Shown here: one piece after another, positions 1-7,787 of the stretch | How positions within the stretch are numbered: position 1 is the first letter of the stretch | Layout of the letters: each line of letters begins with the position of its first letter | From: Maribacter_C sp047345145 | GTDB taxonomy: Bacteria > Bacteroidota > Bacteroidia > Flavobacteriales > Flavobacteriaceae | Length of the DNA: 64,000 bases | Assembly (NCBI RefSeq): GCF_047345145.1 | Contig: NZ_JBLFER010000001.1 | Location: 992,001-1,056,000, forward strand | Reading direction: 5' to 3' | The notes under the pieces: model-generated | Seen by the model: the letters and a program-made list of their open reading frames with translations, nothing else | Databases searched by the model: none | Told to the model about the DNA's origin: nothing | Translations under genes and position numbers: made by a program

Positions 1-769
1 TCATCAATGCGCCGGCAGAGAAAAATTTTGCCTGTTTTCCTTCACGTGTCCCAAAGTAATATAAAATAGCAGTTGTAAAATAAGACAGAATCATAAAAAA
101 GAGAATCTTCCCTATTTGCACGCCCAATATTTCACCTTCCTCGAGAACATAACCTCCTGTATTAGCTGCAAATTCTGTCAAATAACCCAACACATAGACT
201 TGAAAATAAATAAAGGCTACAAAACCAACGATTATCAAAATAGAAAGAATCAAACCAACCATTAATGCATAACCGTACTGCTTGAAAAAATTACGTGTCA
301 ATTTCACGTGATACGAAGTCTCGAAACCTCCAAAAATTGCATTAACTCCGTTTGCCATCAAAAAAATCGAGAGTACAAAAGATGATGATAACAAACCACC
401 GCGCTTTTGGTCTTTAATTTGTTGGTAAATCCCTTCAAAATAATCTCCTGTTGCAGAAGGTAAAAAGGACTCTAGGAATAATGGGAATTCAGTTTCAAAA
501 TTTGTACTCTCTATATTGAATGTATCTAAAATAAAAGGTACCAAAGTGACCATAAAAATCAAAAGCGGAAATAAGGCCAGAAATAAACTAAACGCAATTG
601 AACTTGCTCGAGTAGATAATGCCCCTTCAACAATTCCCAAAATATACATCTCAATAAGGTCATACGCTGAAAGTCCTTCAAACGCTGGCAGTTTAATCTT
701 TTTTAGCAAAGCAGCCAGCCAATTAATGACAGGAATTTTAGCGATGCGTTCCTCAATCTCTGCGGACAT
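1..769 (-). CDS. YihY/BrkB family inner-membrane protein (C-terminus cut by window edge)
   Basis: The reading frame is open from an ATG at 769 down to base 1, so about 256 residues are visible and the C-terminus lies outside the window. The N-terminus (MSAEIEERIAKIPVINWLAA) leads into the family's first hydrophobic segment with SIAFSLFLALFPLLIF, and at least three more membrane helices follow. This matches the YihY/BrkB family (formerly mis-named ribonuclease BN), which are polytopic inner-membrane proteins of unclear function. The ATG directly follows the TAG stop of nadC with no spacer, so the two genes are almost certainly co-transcribed and translationally coupled. Family assignment is firm; the cellular role is not known. 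Confidence 0.85.
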   Translation of the reverse strand, partial: MSAEIEERIAKIPVINWLAALLKKIKLPAFEGLSAYDLIEMYILGIVEGALSTRASSIAFSLFLALFPLLIFMVTLVPFILDTFNIESTNFETEFPLFLESFLPSATGDYFEGIYQQIKDQKRGGLLSSSFVLSIFLMANGVNAIFGGFETSYHVKLTRNFFKQYGYALMVGLILSILIIVGFVAFIYFQVYVLGYLTEFAANTGGYVLEEGEILGVQIGKILFFMILSYFTTAILYYFGTREGKQAKFFSAGALM

Positions 770-1627
770 CTAAACTGCTTTAAGGCTAAGGTCCATATTG
801 TAAACGGAATGTGTTAATGCTCCTGAAGAAATATAATCTACACCACATTCAGCATACTTACGGATGGTTTTTTCGTTGATGCCACCAGAGGACTCTGTCA
901 AGCATTTATCACCAATCAACTCCACTGCTGTTCTCGTATCTGCATAGTTGAAGTTATCAATCAGAATCCGATAAACACCATCGGACTTCAGAATTTCTTT
1001 AATCTCCTCTAAACTTCTAGCTTCCACGATAATTTTTAAGTCTCGACCGGTTTCTTTCAAATAAGACTTGGTTTTGTCAATGGCTTTTGTAATTCCACCC
1101 GCGAAATCAATATGATTGTCTTTCAGCATAATCATATCATATAGGGCAAAGCGATGGTTTTCGCCTCCTCCAATTTTAACAGCCCATTTTTCTAAAGCTC
1201 GCAAACCTGGAGTGGTCTTTCTTGTATCTAGAATTTTAGTGTTTGTTCCTTCCAGTAATTCAACAAACGATTTTGTTTTGGTAGCAATAGCACTCATTCG
1301 TTGCATTGCATTTAATACTAATCGCTCTGCTTTTAGAATACTTTGAGAGCTTCCAGTAACATAAAAAGCGATATCGCCGTATTTTACGGGCGCCCCATCT
1401 GCAATTAAAATTTCAATCTCCATCTTCGAGTCTACATAGGCAAATACTTGTTTTGCAAAATCAATTCCAGCGATAATTCCATCATCTTTTACCAAAAGTT
1501 TTGCTTTGCCAGAAGCTGCCTCAGGAATACATGATAAAGAACTATGGTCTCCATCACCGACATCTTCACGAATGGCATTGGCAATAATTAAATCAACTTC
1601 TTTTTGGAATTGTTCTTCTGTAATCAT
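770..1627 (-). CDS. nadC: Nicotinate-nucleotide pyrophosphorylase (carboxylating), quinolinate phosphoribosyltransferase
   Basis: Converts quinolinate and PRPP to nicotinate mononucleotide, CO2 and pyrophosphate in de novo NAD synthesis in the cytoplasm. At 285 residues it has the usual family length. Visible signatures are ERLVLNAMQRMS (101-112), DTRKTTPGLR (134-143), GGGENHR (153-159), KDNH (169-172) and the SSGGI phosphate-binding strand (246-250). These cover the basic residues that bind quinolinate and PRPP. The gene starts with ATG at 1627, divergent from rlmH across 70 bp. Its stop abuts the start of the yihY-like gene. nadA and nadB are not in the window. Identification is secure. Confidence 0.96.
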   Translation of the reverse strand: MITEEQFQKEVDLIIANAIREDVGDGDHSSLSCIPEAASGKAKLLVKDDGIIAGIDFAKQVFAYVDSKMEIEILIADGAPVKYGDIAFYVTGSSQSILKAERLVLNAMQRMSAIATKTKSFVELLEGTNTKILDTRKTTPGLRALEKWAVKIGGGENHRFALYDMIMLKDNHIDFAGGITKAIDKTKSYLKETGRDLKIIVEARSLEEIKEILKSDGVYRILIDNFNYADTRTAVELIGDKCLTESSGGINEKTIRKYAECGVDYISSGALTHSVYNMDLSLKAV

Positions 1628-1685
1628 GTATTAGTCTTGCTTTCGGCTAATTTAAGAAAAACAAAAGTCAATTAAGAAATTCAAC

Positions 1686-1693
1686 TAACTTTG
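1686..1693 (+). promoter_or_regulatory. Bacteroidota-type -7 element in front of rlmH
   Basis: TAACTTTG fits the Bacteroidota -7 consensus TAnnTTTG and ends only four bases before the rlmH ATG. Transcription from it would begin at or next to the start codon, giving a leaderless or nearly leaderless mRNA. I see no good TTTG -33 element at the expected distance, so the call is tentative. Confidence 0.4.
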
Positions 1694-1697
1694 ATAA

Positions 1698-2171
1698 ATG
1701 ACAATTCGACTTCTAGCTATTGGCAAAACGGATAATAAAGAACTTCAGCAACTGATATCACTATATCAAGACAGACTAAAGCATTACATAAAGTTTGAAT
1801 TGGAAATCATTCCTGATATAAAAAATGCGAAGAACCTTTCGGAAGCCCAACAAAAAGAAAAGGAGGGTGAACTAATTCTTAAAAAGTTAAATGCAACCGA
1901 TGTGCTGGTTATATTGGATGAGAATGGAAAACAATATTCCTCAGTAGATTTTTCAAACTATCTCCAAAAGAAAATGAATTCCGGAATTAAGCAATTGGTT
2001 TTTGCAATCGGCGGCCCTTACGGATTCAGCGATTTTGTATATCAAAAAGCTCAAGGAAAAATCAGCCTTTCAAAAATGACATTTTCACATCAAATGGTAC
2101 GCTTGTTTATTGTGGAGCAGATATACAGAGGTTTTACGATTTTACGGAATGAGCCTTATCATCATAGATAA
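1698..2171 (+). CDS. rlmH: 23S rRNA (pseudouridine(1915)-N(3))-methyltransferase
   Basis: SPOUT-class methyltransferase that methylates N3 of pseudouridine 1915 in helix 69 of 23S rRNA, using S-adenosylmethionine on the assembled 70S ribosome. The 157 residues match the family length exactly. The C-terminal knot is intact: IGGPYGFS (104-111) for AdoMet binding, SLSKMTFSHQMVR (123-135), and the typical ending NEPYHHR. It stands alone between the divergent nadC and the convergent serine-pathway fusion gene. It has its own -7 element only a few bases upstream. Identification is secure. Confidence 0.97.
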   Translation: MTIRLLAIGKTDNKELQQLISLYQDRLKHYIKFELEIIPDIKNAKNLSEAQQKEKEGELILKKLNATDVLVILDENGKQYSSVDFSNYLQKKMNSGIKQLVFAIGGPYGFSDFVYQKAQGKISLSKMTFSHQMVRLFIVEQIYRGFTILRNEPYHHR

Positions 2172-2205
2172 AGACAAACGCATATTCAAAAATCAAATTC
2201 AAAAG

Positions 2206-2248
2206 ATTCCCGCCTTTACTGAAACGAGTTCAGCACAGGCGCGGGAAT
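2206..2248. repeat. REP-like hairpin between convergent genes (ATTCCCGC...GCGGGAAT)
   Basis: Perfect 8-bp arms ATTCCCGC (2206-2213) and GCGGGAAT (2241-2248) enclose a second inverted repeat, CTGAA (2219-2223) and TTCAG (2229-2233). It lies between the 3' ends of rlmH and the phosphatase-PGDH gene, so it could act as a bidirectional terminator, although no long T-run follows. The same ATTCCCG...CGGGAAT core occurs at 34456-34475, which suggests a dispersed family. Confidence 0.6.
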
Positions 2249-2264
2249 GACAATAGATCATTTT

Positions 2265-4157
2265 CTAATACAGCACTCTAAACTTAATCGTGTTTTCAAT
2301 CTTCTTAAGCGCTTTGATAACGTCTTTGTTGTATTCCTTGTCCAAATCGGTAATCACATAACCGACTTCATTATCCGTAGAAAGATATTGTCCGGAAATG
2401 TTCATTTCGTATTTGGCTAACACCTCATTTATTTTTGCCATAATCCCCGGGACGTTCTTATGGATATGCAGAAAACGATGCGCTTTGTTTTGTTTTGGAA
2501 GTCGAATATTTGGGAAGTTAACCGCATCAACTGTGCTACCCGAATTCACATAATCCATGATTTTATTGGGAACGAAATCCGCAATATTACGTTGCGCTTC
2601 CTCCGTACTTCCACCTACATGCGGCGTTAATATTACATTGTTCAGGCCTTGCAATTCGGTATAAAACTCTCCATTACTTCTTGGTTCTTCAGGATACACG
2701 TCAATAGCAGCACCAGATAATTTACCAGATTTTAAAGCAGAAGCCAAAGCTTGAATATCAACAACGAAACCTCTGGCTAGGTTAACGAAAATGGCACCAT
2801 CTCTCATCTGATTGATTTCACGTTCGCCAATAAAGTTTTTGTTTGCCTTATTATCGTCAATATGTAGTGTTACCACATCAGAAACGTTTAACAAATCTTC
2901 AAGTGTATTGCATTTTATAGCATTTCCTAAAGCTAATTTGTCATCAATATCATAATAATAAACACGCATTCCTATGGCTTCAGCCAAAACGGAAAGCTGT
3001 TTGCCAATATTTCCATATCCAACAATACCCAAATTTTTTCCGCGAACTTCTCGCGAACCTGCAGCCGTTTTTTGCCATTGCCCATTATGAATCTCCGTAC
3101 TTCTCGGAAAAACACTTCGCATCAACATAATAATCTCACCGATAGCCAACTCAACCACCGAGCGTGTGTTACTATATGGCGCATTGAAAACAGCAACACC
3201 TTTTCTTTTACAGTTATCTAGATCTATCTGAGTGGTACCAATACAAAAAGCTCCGACAACCAATAATTTATTTGCTGCTTCAAGTACTTTTTTAGTGACT
3301 TGTGTTTTTGAACGGATTCCTAAAACATGAACTCCTTTTATTTTTTTAATCAATTCTTCTTCAGAGAGACTGTGTTTCACAAGTTCTACGGAAAAACCAT
3401 CTTCTGAAAGATTATCGAAAGCATCAGGATGCACATTTTCCAATAACAAAATCTTAATTCTGTTTTTTGGATAGGAAATGTTACGAGGCAAATCATTTAC
3501 GAACAAAAACTCATCTAAATTAGGAGTTACATGATCAGCATTGTTAGCCGCCTTATCTCGATGTACATTCTCAGTGTAAGCGAAAAATTTATCTGCTATA
3601 CCTGCTTCTCGCATCACATAATCACTGTATCCGTCGCCAATCACCTGGACTTCTCCATCCAAATCCATTTGCTTTAGGCATTCTATTTTTCCGTTGTGTT
3701 GTGAAAGTGGGTTTTCTTCATCAAATCCGACTATATTTCCGTCTTCATCGAATTCAAACGTATTGGCATAAACGCGGTCTGAAGGGATATTATACTCTTC
3801 TACTATAGGGTCTATAAACTCTTTGAATCCGCAGGAAATTACATAAATATCATCTGAGAATTTTTCAAAGAATTCTTTATTTGATTCTATGGATTTTGAA
3901 ATTTTCTGACGTAGTTCAGCAACTAAACCATCTAAATCGCTTTTGTTAGCGTTCAACAATTTGATACGTCTTTCTAAAGATTCTGTAAAGGAAATATCCC
4001 CATCAATTCCTAGATTGGTGATCTTCTGTATCTCTTCAATTATTTCTTCACGATTCGATTTTCCTTGCAGCGTCATTTCGGCCAAGACATCTAATGCCTC
4101 TACCCTAGTTAATGTGCTATCAAAATCGAAAACGTACTTTCTCGCCACGTCAATCAT
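2265..4157 (-). CDS. serA: HAD phosphatase (SerB-like) fused to D-3-phosphoglycerate dehydrogenase (SerA) with ACT domain
   Basis: A 630-residue two-enzyme protein. Residues 6-220 are a HAD-IB phosphatase with the nucleophile motif DFDST (D11, D13) and GDGYSD (174-179), as in phosphoserine phosphatase. From about 233 it continues as a D-3-phosphoglycerate dehydrogenase: NAD-binding GYGNIG (380-385), NLARG with catalytic Arg462, and TPHVGG with catalytic His513. An ACT domain (about 559-630) would sense serine. Steps one and three of serine synthesis are therefore joined, while SerC is not in the window. The fusion is known in Bacteroidota. Whether the HAD half acts on phosphoserine is inferred from family resemblance. 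Confidence 0.9.
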   Translation of the reverse strand: MIDVARKYVFDFDSTLTRVEALDVLAEMTLQGKSNREEIIEEIQKITNLGIDGDISFTESLERRIKLLNANKSDLDGLVAELRQKISKSIESNKEFFEKFSDDIYVISCGFKEFIDPIVEEYNIPSDRVYANTFEFDEDGNIVGFDEENPLSQHNGKIECLKQMDLDGEVQVIGDGYSDYVMREAGIADKFFAYTENVHRDKAANNADHVTPNLDEFLFVNDLPRNISYPKNRIKILLLENVHPDAFDNLSEDGFSVELVKHSLSEEELIKKIKGVHVLGIRSKTQVTKKVLEAANKLLVVGAFCIGTTQIDLDNCKRKGVAVFNAPYSNTRSVVELAIGEIIMLMRSVFPRSTEIHNGQWQKTAAGSREVRGKNLGIVGYGNIGKQLSVLAEAIGMRVYYYDIDDKLALGNAIKCNTLEDLLNVSDVVTLHIDDNKANKNFIGEREINQMRDGAIFVNLARGFVVDIQALASALKSGKLSGAAIDVYPEEPRSNGEFYTELQGLNNVILTPHVGGSTEEAQRNIADFVPNKIMDYVNSGSTVDAVNFPNIRLPKQNKAHRFLHIHKNVPGIMAKINEVLAKYEMNISGQYLSTDNEVGYVITDLDKEYNKDVIKALKKIENTIKFRVLY

Positions 4158-4344
4158 TTATTTAAAATACTTTGCTTAAACAAAGGCCTAAAAGTAAAAA
4201 TTTATTCCGATGGATTTCGAGGAATGTTATTAAAAGTTATCCGAGTAACCAATTGACTTCTTGTTATTGTAGATTCCGTTTTTTTAGATATGAAAATTTA
4301 TCAATTTCGCAATTGAAAATGTATAGAATCTGCTTGGAAGATTA

Positions 4345-5124
4345 TTACAAAAATGAAATAATAGCCTTAGAAAAAGCTTCAGTTTTATAAGTACCATTAT
4401 GGTCTCCAGGAATGATCTTAAGTTTACTCTTTGGAATAGCCCTAGAAAGCGCAGCCGGATCGCCATTGTCTTTATCTTCATCACCTGCTACAACTAAAAC
4501 TTTTGCCTTAATGACTTGAAGTTGTCGCTTGGTAGTAACTGATTGATGTTTTTGTTGCAAATGCAAACATTTTAAATCAGCTCCTATGGATTTGGCATAT
4601 TCCACAGCTCCTTTGGTTTTTTCGGTCATTTTTCCGTCGAAAGCATCTCTAAAAATGGCCCTTCTATGCCAATTCGGATTCGTGAAATCAACACCCATTC
4701 CTCCTAAAACCGCTTTTTTTACACGGCGATCTTTAGTCAATAACTTTGCTAAGAGAATACTTCCTCTGGAATAACCAATCGCCCAATATTTGCTAATTTT
4801 TAATTCAACCATAAGAAACATCAAATCAATTACTTCTGCGTCTTGAGAGTATGCGTCGTCTTCATGAGGCTTGTCAGAATCGCCATTTCCACGAAGATCG
4901 GGCACAATAACCCGATATCCTTTATCTAATAAATCTTTTTTTAGAACAGTATTATCCCAAGATTTTCGGGTGTTGATAAAGCCGTGAATTAGCAATATGG
5001 GTTTTCCTTCCCCTTCGTCGGTATAGGCAATTTTAGTATCATCAAAAGAGTTGAAGTATTTGGTTTGGGCAGAACTTGAAAAAATGTAAAAAAATAAAAA
5101 AATTGCTATCAACTTAATTTTCAT
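4345..5124 (-). CDS. Secreted alpha/beta hydrolase
   Basis: 259 residues with a signal peptide (MKIKLIAIFLFFYIFSSSAQ), so probably periplasmic. The fold markers are present: oxyanion HG (47-48), PDLRGNGDSDKP, and the nucleophile elbow GYSRG with Ser119. A late GDEDKDNGD acid loop and GDHNG (His near 244) complete a plausible triad. The substrate cannot be told from sequence. It is the third gene after satD and DUF3307, 14 bp behind the latter, so it is probably read from the same operator-rich promoter. The 187 bp downstream of it, up to the PGDH start, holds no gene I can support. Confidence 0.85.
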   Translation of the reverse strand: MKIKLIAIFLFFYIFSSSAQTKYFNSFDDTKIAYTDEGEGKPILLIHGFINTRKSWDNTVLKKDLLDKGYRVIVPDLRGNGDSDKPHEDDAYSQDAEVIDLMFLMVELKISKYWAIGYSRGSILLAKLLTKDRRVKKAVLGGMGVDFTNPNWHRRAIFRDAFDGKMTEKTKGAVEYAKSIGADLKCLHLQQKHQSVTTKRQLQVIKAKVLVVAGDEDKDNGDPAALSRAIPKSKLKIIPGDHNGTYKTEAFSKAIISFL

Positions 5125-5138
5125 AGGGTATTTGGGGT

Positions 5139-5837
5139 TTATAAGGAAGTATAAATAATTCCAGTAATTATAGCGATTCCAAAACTAATTAAGGTACCAA
5201 TCAAAATATATTCCGTTAACTTTCGACTATTACTTTCCTTTAAATCATTAAAACGGAAAACAGACTTTGCAGTAATCAAAAGACCGATAGCGCCCCACTG
5301 ATCGAGAATTATAAATGCCAATACAAATAGGCGCTCAATAATGCCAATATACTTCCCTGCGTTTGGCAGAGACTCATGATCCATTTCTAGTTGATCAGAC
5401 ATCTTTTCCAATAGCTTACTCATGATAATCGCAGCAGGAAAGGTTACAAATACAACTGCGGTTACCAAGTTCCAATCTAATAACGTTAATAATTCTTGTG
5501 TATGTACCCATAAATTATCAAAGTAGGCGCAGCAATACAAAACTATGATATGAAGTACCTGATCTATAAAAAAAGGAATGCTCTTATTCTCGAAGAATCG
5601 GTTTACATGGAGTTTGAGCAAATCAATGATATAATGAGATACTAAAATAACTAATACGATTTTCCAGTAGCTGAAATCCCAAAGCAATAGTAAGGTGGCC
5701 GCTGCATGAATCAATACATGAAAATAGAGGTACTTTGATTTCGCCTTTTTTTCTTCTTTATGAAGTACCCATTTATTGGGTTGCAATAAGAAATCACCAA
5801 TTAAGTGTGCTAAAAACAGTTTTGTGAACAAGATCAT
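5139..5837 (-). CDS. DUF3307 family polytopic membrane protein
   Basis: 232 residues with about six hydrophobic helices. The N-terminal LFLAHLIGDFLLQPNKWVLHK and the following HVLIHAA and SHYIIDLLK stretches, with conserved His/Asp in membrane helices, are characteristic of DUF3307. Its biochemical role is unknown. The start codon overlaps the satD stop by four bases (ATGA), showing translational coupling. Genes of this family are often found next to satD-like genes in Bacteroidota (recalled from general knowledge), which points to a shared task. That task might be membrane-level sensing or transport, with SatD as the regulator; this part is inference. Confidence 0.8.
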   Translation of the reverse strand: MILFTKLFLAHLIGDFLLQPNKWVLHKEEKKAKSKYLYFHVLIHAAATLLLLWDFSYWKIVLVILVSHYIIDLLKLHVNRFFENKSIPFFIDQVLHIIVLYCCAYFDNLWVHTQELLTLLDWNLVTAVVFVTFPAAIIMSKLLEKMSDQLEMDHESLPNAGKYIGIIERLFVLAFIILDQWGAIGLLITAKSVFRFNDLKESNSRKLTEYILIGTLISFGIAIITGIIYTSL

Positions 5838-6445
5838 GGTTTCATTCTTTTAACAGTTTGGGGATAATATTCTAATAATTTTAATACCAAATCTAAATTT
5901 GCTCTTTTCTGCCTTTGGCTTATCGCCGATTGTTGAACATGCAATTGTTTTGCAATTTCTTGTTGTGACAATTTTGGATTTGCCAGTGCTATAGCAATGA
6001 TTTCTGCAGAAACAGACGTCCATTCATCCATAAAATCTAAAGCAAGCCTTATCATTAAGTTGAGACTTTGATCTTCCTTCCTATTTCCGGTAGCGATAGC
6101 AAGGTTCAATTTTTCTTCTTTCAAAGTCTCAAAAGTGCGTCCTGAACGTTGGTATGCTGTACCATTAGATTCGCTTACGCTGGAGCTCTGAAAATTCTCG
6201 GAACCTACACCAATTGCCATTCGAACATCTAAATCTTTAACGGACTTGATCGCTGCTTTTATTTGTAAAGCCGCCCATAATGCTTTCTTAGGAGCTACTT
6301 TGAGTTGAAATTCATCACCTCTATAAATTTCCCATTTTACGGGAGTTTCACCCCATTTTGAGAGTTGTTTTTTAAGTATATCAATCCATTCAGAAGCCTT
6401 ATGTTCTTCTGAATTAATAATATCTCCTGTAATAATTGCTATCAT
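5834..6445 (-). CDS. SatD family regulator: nucleotide-cyclase-like palm domain plus helix-turn-helix
   Basis: 203 residues. The N-terminal part reads like a degenerate class III cyclase/GGDEF palm: a hydrophobic strand with ITGDIINS (Asp8), a RGDEFQL hairpin (42-48), AIGVG (77-81) and NGTAYQRSGR (94-103), the last resembling the NG-A---A/SR helix of cyclases. Residues about 159-184 (LSQQEIAKQLHVQQSAISQR) are a clear HTH. The combination suggests a transcription factor that binds or senses a nucleotide. It is the first gene of an operon with DUF3307 and a hydrolase. The 112-bp gap upstream holds four similar palindromes, most simply its own operators. Family name is fairly sure; the palm comparison and autoregulation are inferences. 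Confidence 0.82.
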   Translation of the reverse strand: MIAIITGDIINSEEHKASEWIDILKKQLSKWGETPVKWEIYRGDEFQLKVAPKKALWAALQIKAAIKSVKDLDVRMAIGVGSENFQSSSVSESNGTAYQRSGRTFETLKEEKLNLAIATGNRKEDQSLNLMIRLALDFMDEWTSVSAEIIAIALANPKLSQQEIAKQLHVQQSAISQRQKRANLDLVLKLLEYYPQTVKRMKP

Positions 6446-6449
6446 AAAA

Positions 6450-6555
6450 TATAAGCTAAAACGCTAATATATGAATATATTAGCTAATTCGATAATAATT
6501 AATAAATATAAGCTAATTAACTTATAAATAGATATTATAAGCGAATTCGCTTATA
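6450..6555 (-). promoter_or_regulatory. Four-fold tandem palindromic operator array upstream of satD
   Basis: Four 20-bp sites fill the gap: 6450-6469, 6478-6497, 6507-6526 and 6536-6555. The last, TATAAGCGAATTCGCTTATA, is a perfect palindrome. The others differ from it at four, four and three positions and keep the (T/A)AGC(T/G)AA half-site. Start-to-start spacing is 28, 29 and 29 bp. The first site ends close to the satD start codon and the last abuts the stop of the upstream gene. This is the arrangement expected for cooperative binding of a dimeric regulator, most likely SatD itself. Binding is inferred. Confidence 0.8.
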
Positions 6556-6557
6556 TT

Positions 6558-7010
6558 TTAAAACCATCTACGAACTAAAGTGCAGTATTGTTTGTATTCT
6601 TTGCCAAATAATTTTGATAACATATCCTCTTCTGGAGCTATTTGAAAAGTATTCATATAAGCAACAAAACCAGCTGCTAGCAGTACATTGAAAGCATTGC
6701 CTAGCCACAATCCCCAAGCGAGAAGCATTAATAAAAGTCCCAAATACATAGGGTTTCTAGAGAATTGATAAATTCCCGAAGTGACTAATTTTGAAGCTTT
6801 TGAAGGCCTAGTTGGATCAACTGTAGTTTTAGATTTAAAAAACTGAAGCAGTGAAATAATACCAATTGTTCCAGCAATCACAAATAAAACGTACATCAGA
6901 TACCTTCTTCCAAAGAAATCAAAATAACCTACTGGAAGAAATCGTGCTAATACATACATCAACCCTCCAAAGACAATAAAAACTAGAACAGGCGGTACTT
7001 TCAGTTGCAT
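6558..7010 (-). CDS. Isoprenylcysteine carboxyl methyltransferase/PEMT-like membrane methyltransferase
   Basis: 150 residues with four to five membrane helices. The family signature is clear: GIYQFSRNPMYLG (79-91), followed by EED (127-129) and F-G-EYKQYC near the C-terminus, which form the AdoMet pocket of ICMT and phospholipid methyltransferases. Bacteria lack prenylated CaaX proteins, so the substrate is probably a lipid or small amphiphile; that is not shown by the sequence. It is divergent from rdgB across 67 bp. Its end lies directly beside the last palindrome of the satD operator array, so transcription running through it might meet that regulator. Confidence 0.85.
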   Translation of the reverse strand: MQLKVPPVLVFIVFGGLMYVLARFLPVGYFDFFGRRYLMYVLFVIAGTIGIISLLQFFKSKTTVDPTRPSKASKLVTSGIYQFSRNPMYLGLLLMLLAWGLWLGNAFNVLLAAGFVAYMNTFQIAPEEDMLSKLFGKEYKQYCTLVRRWF

Positions 7011-7038
7011 AGAAAATATTTATAGCTCCTAAAATTAC

Positions 7039-7046
7039 TACTTTTG
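7039..7046 (+). promoter_or_regulatory. -7 element for rdgB
   Basis: TACTTTTG matches TAnnTTTG and sits 31 bp before the rdgB ATG, in the gap shared with the divergent methyltransferase gene. This gives a short leader of ordinary length. Confidence 0.5.
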
Positions 7047-7077
7047 AACTCAGTTTTACACTCTGAACTTAAAATAC

Positions 7078-7662
7078 ATGAAACTAGTTTTTGCAACTCA
7101 CAACCAAAATAAGTTTAATGAAGTAAAAGTACTGCTTCCCCCTTCTATAAAGCTAGTATCACTTACTGATATTGGTTGTCATGATGAAATACCAGAAACT
7201 GCCGAAACTTTAGAAGGCAATGCTCAAATCAAAGCAGATTTTGTGACAAAAAACTACAGTCTGCCCTGTTTTGCAGATGATACCGGGTTGCTTGTAGATG
7301 TCTTAAACGGAGCTCCTGGAGTCTATTCTGCACGTTATGCCGGTGAACAGAAAAACGCCAATGACAATATGAATAAACTGCTATCTGAATTAGAAGGCAA
7401 AAACTCACGTTCAGCTCGTTTTGAAACGGTCATTGCTTTAAATTTAAAAGATCTCCACATCTGCTTCACTGGTATTGCAAAAGGAGAAATTATTGAGACC
7501 AAAAGTGGACAAAAGGGATTTGGTTATGATCCTATATTTCAACCTGAGGGCTACAATAAAACCTTTGCAGAACTTCCTTTAGAGATAAAGAATAAAATCA
7601 GTCACAGAGGCAAAGCCATCCGACAATTAGTGACATTTCTAAAAGAACATCCATATAAATAA
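7078..7662 (+). CDS. rdgB: RdgB/HAM1 family non-canonical purine NTP pyrophosphatase
   Basis: Hydrolyses dITP, ITP and XTP to the monophosphates and pyrophosphate, cleaning the nucleotide pool in the cytoplasm. The 194 residues are typical. Motifs seen are FATHNQNKFNE (5-15), ADDTGL (66-71) with the metal-binding acidic residues, GAPGVYSARYAG (78-89), GFGYDPIF (147-154) and SHRGKA (175-180). It is a single gene with its own -7 element. Its stop lies a few bases before the promoter of the DEAD-box gene. Confidence 0.96.
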   Translation: MKLVFATHNQNKFNEVKVLLPPSIKLVSLTDIGCHDEIPETAETLEGNAQIKADFVTKNYSLPCFADDTGLLVDVLNGAPGVYSARYAGEQKNANDNMNKLLSELEGKNSRSARFETVIALNLKDLHICFTGIAKGEIIETKSGQKGFGYDPIFQPEGYNKTFAELPLEIKNKISHRGKAIRQLVTFLKEHPYK

Positions 7663-7670
7663 AATTAAAG

Positions 7671-7787
7671 TATCTTTGCCGCTTCAATTAATGCCGCTAG
7701 TATAGCATGTGTTGCGCCGAGTCTAATAGGTTATATCGATAATCGCTCTATGCAACAGACATATTTGCGATTAACGTAAAACATATT
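7671..7787 (+). promoter_or_regulatory. Promoter and structured 5' leader of the DEAD-box helicase gene
   Basis: TATCTTTG (7671-7678) is a good -7 element, and the helicase ATG is more than 100 bp downstream, much further than for most genes here. The leader can fold with ATGTGTTGC (7707-7715) pairing to GCAACAGACAT (7752-7762) around a two-base bulge. Long structured leaders are common on cold-inducible RNA helicase genes, so post-transcriptional control is plausible but not demonstrated. Confidence 0.5.

Noticed and set aside
4172..4390. 72-aa plus-strand open frame in the gap before the alpha/beta hydrolase
   Set aside because: Its composition is not protein-like, it overlaps the hydrolase end, and no promoter or ribosome site is seen.
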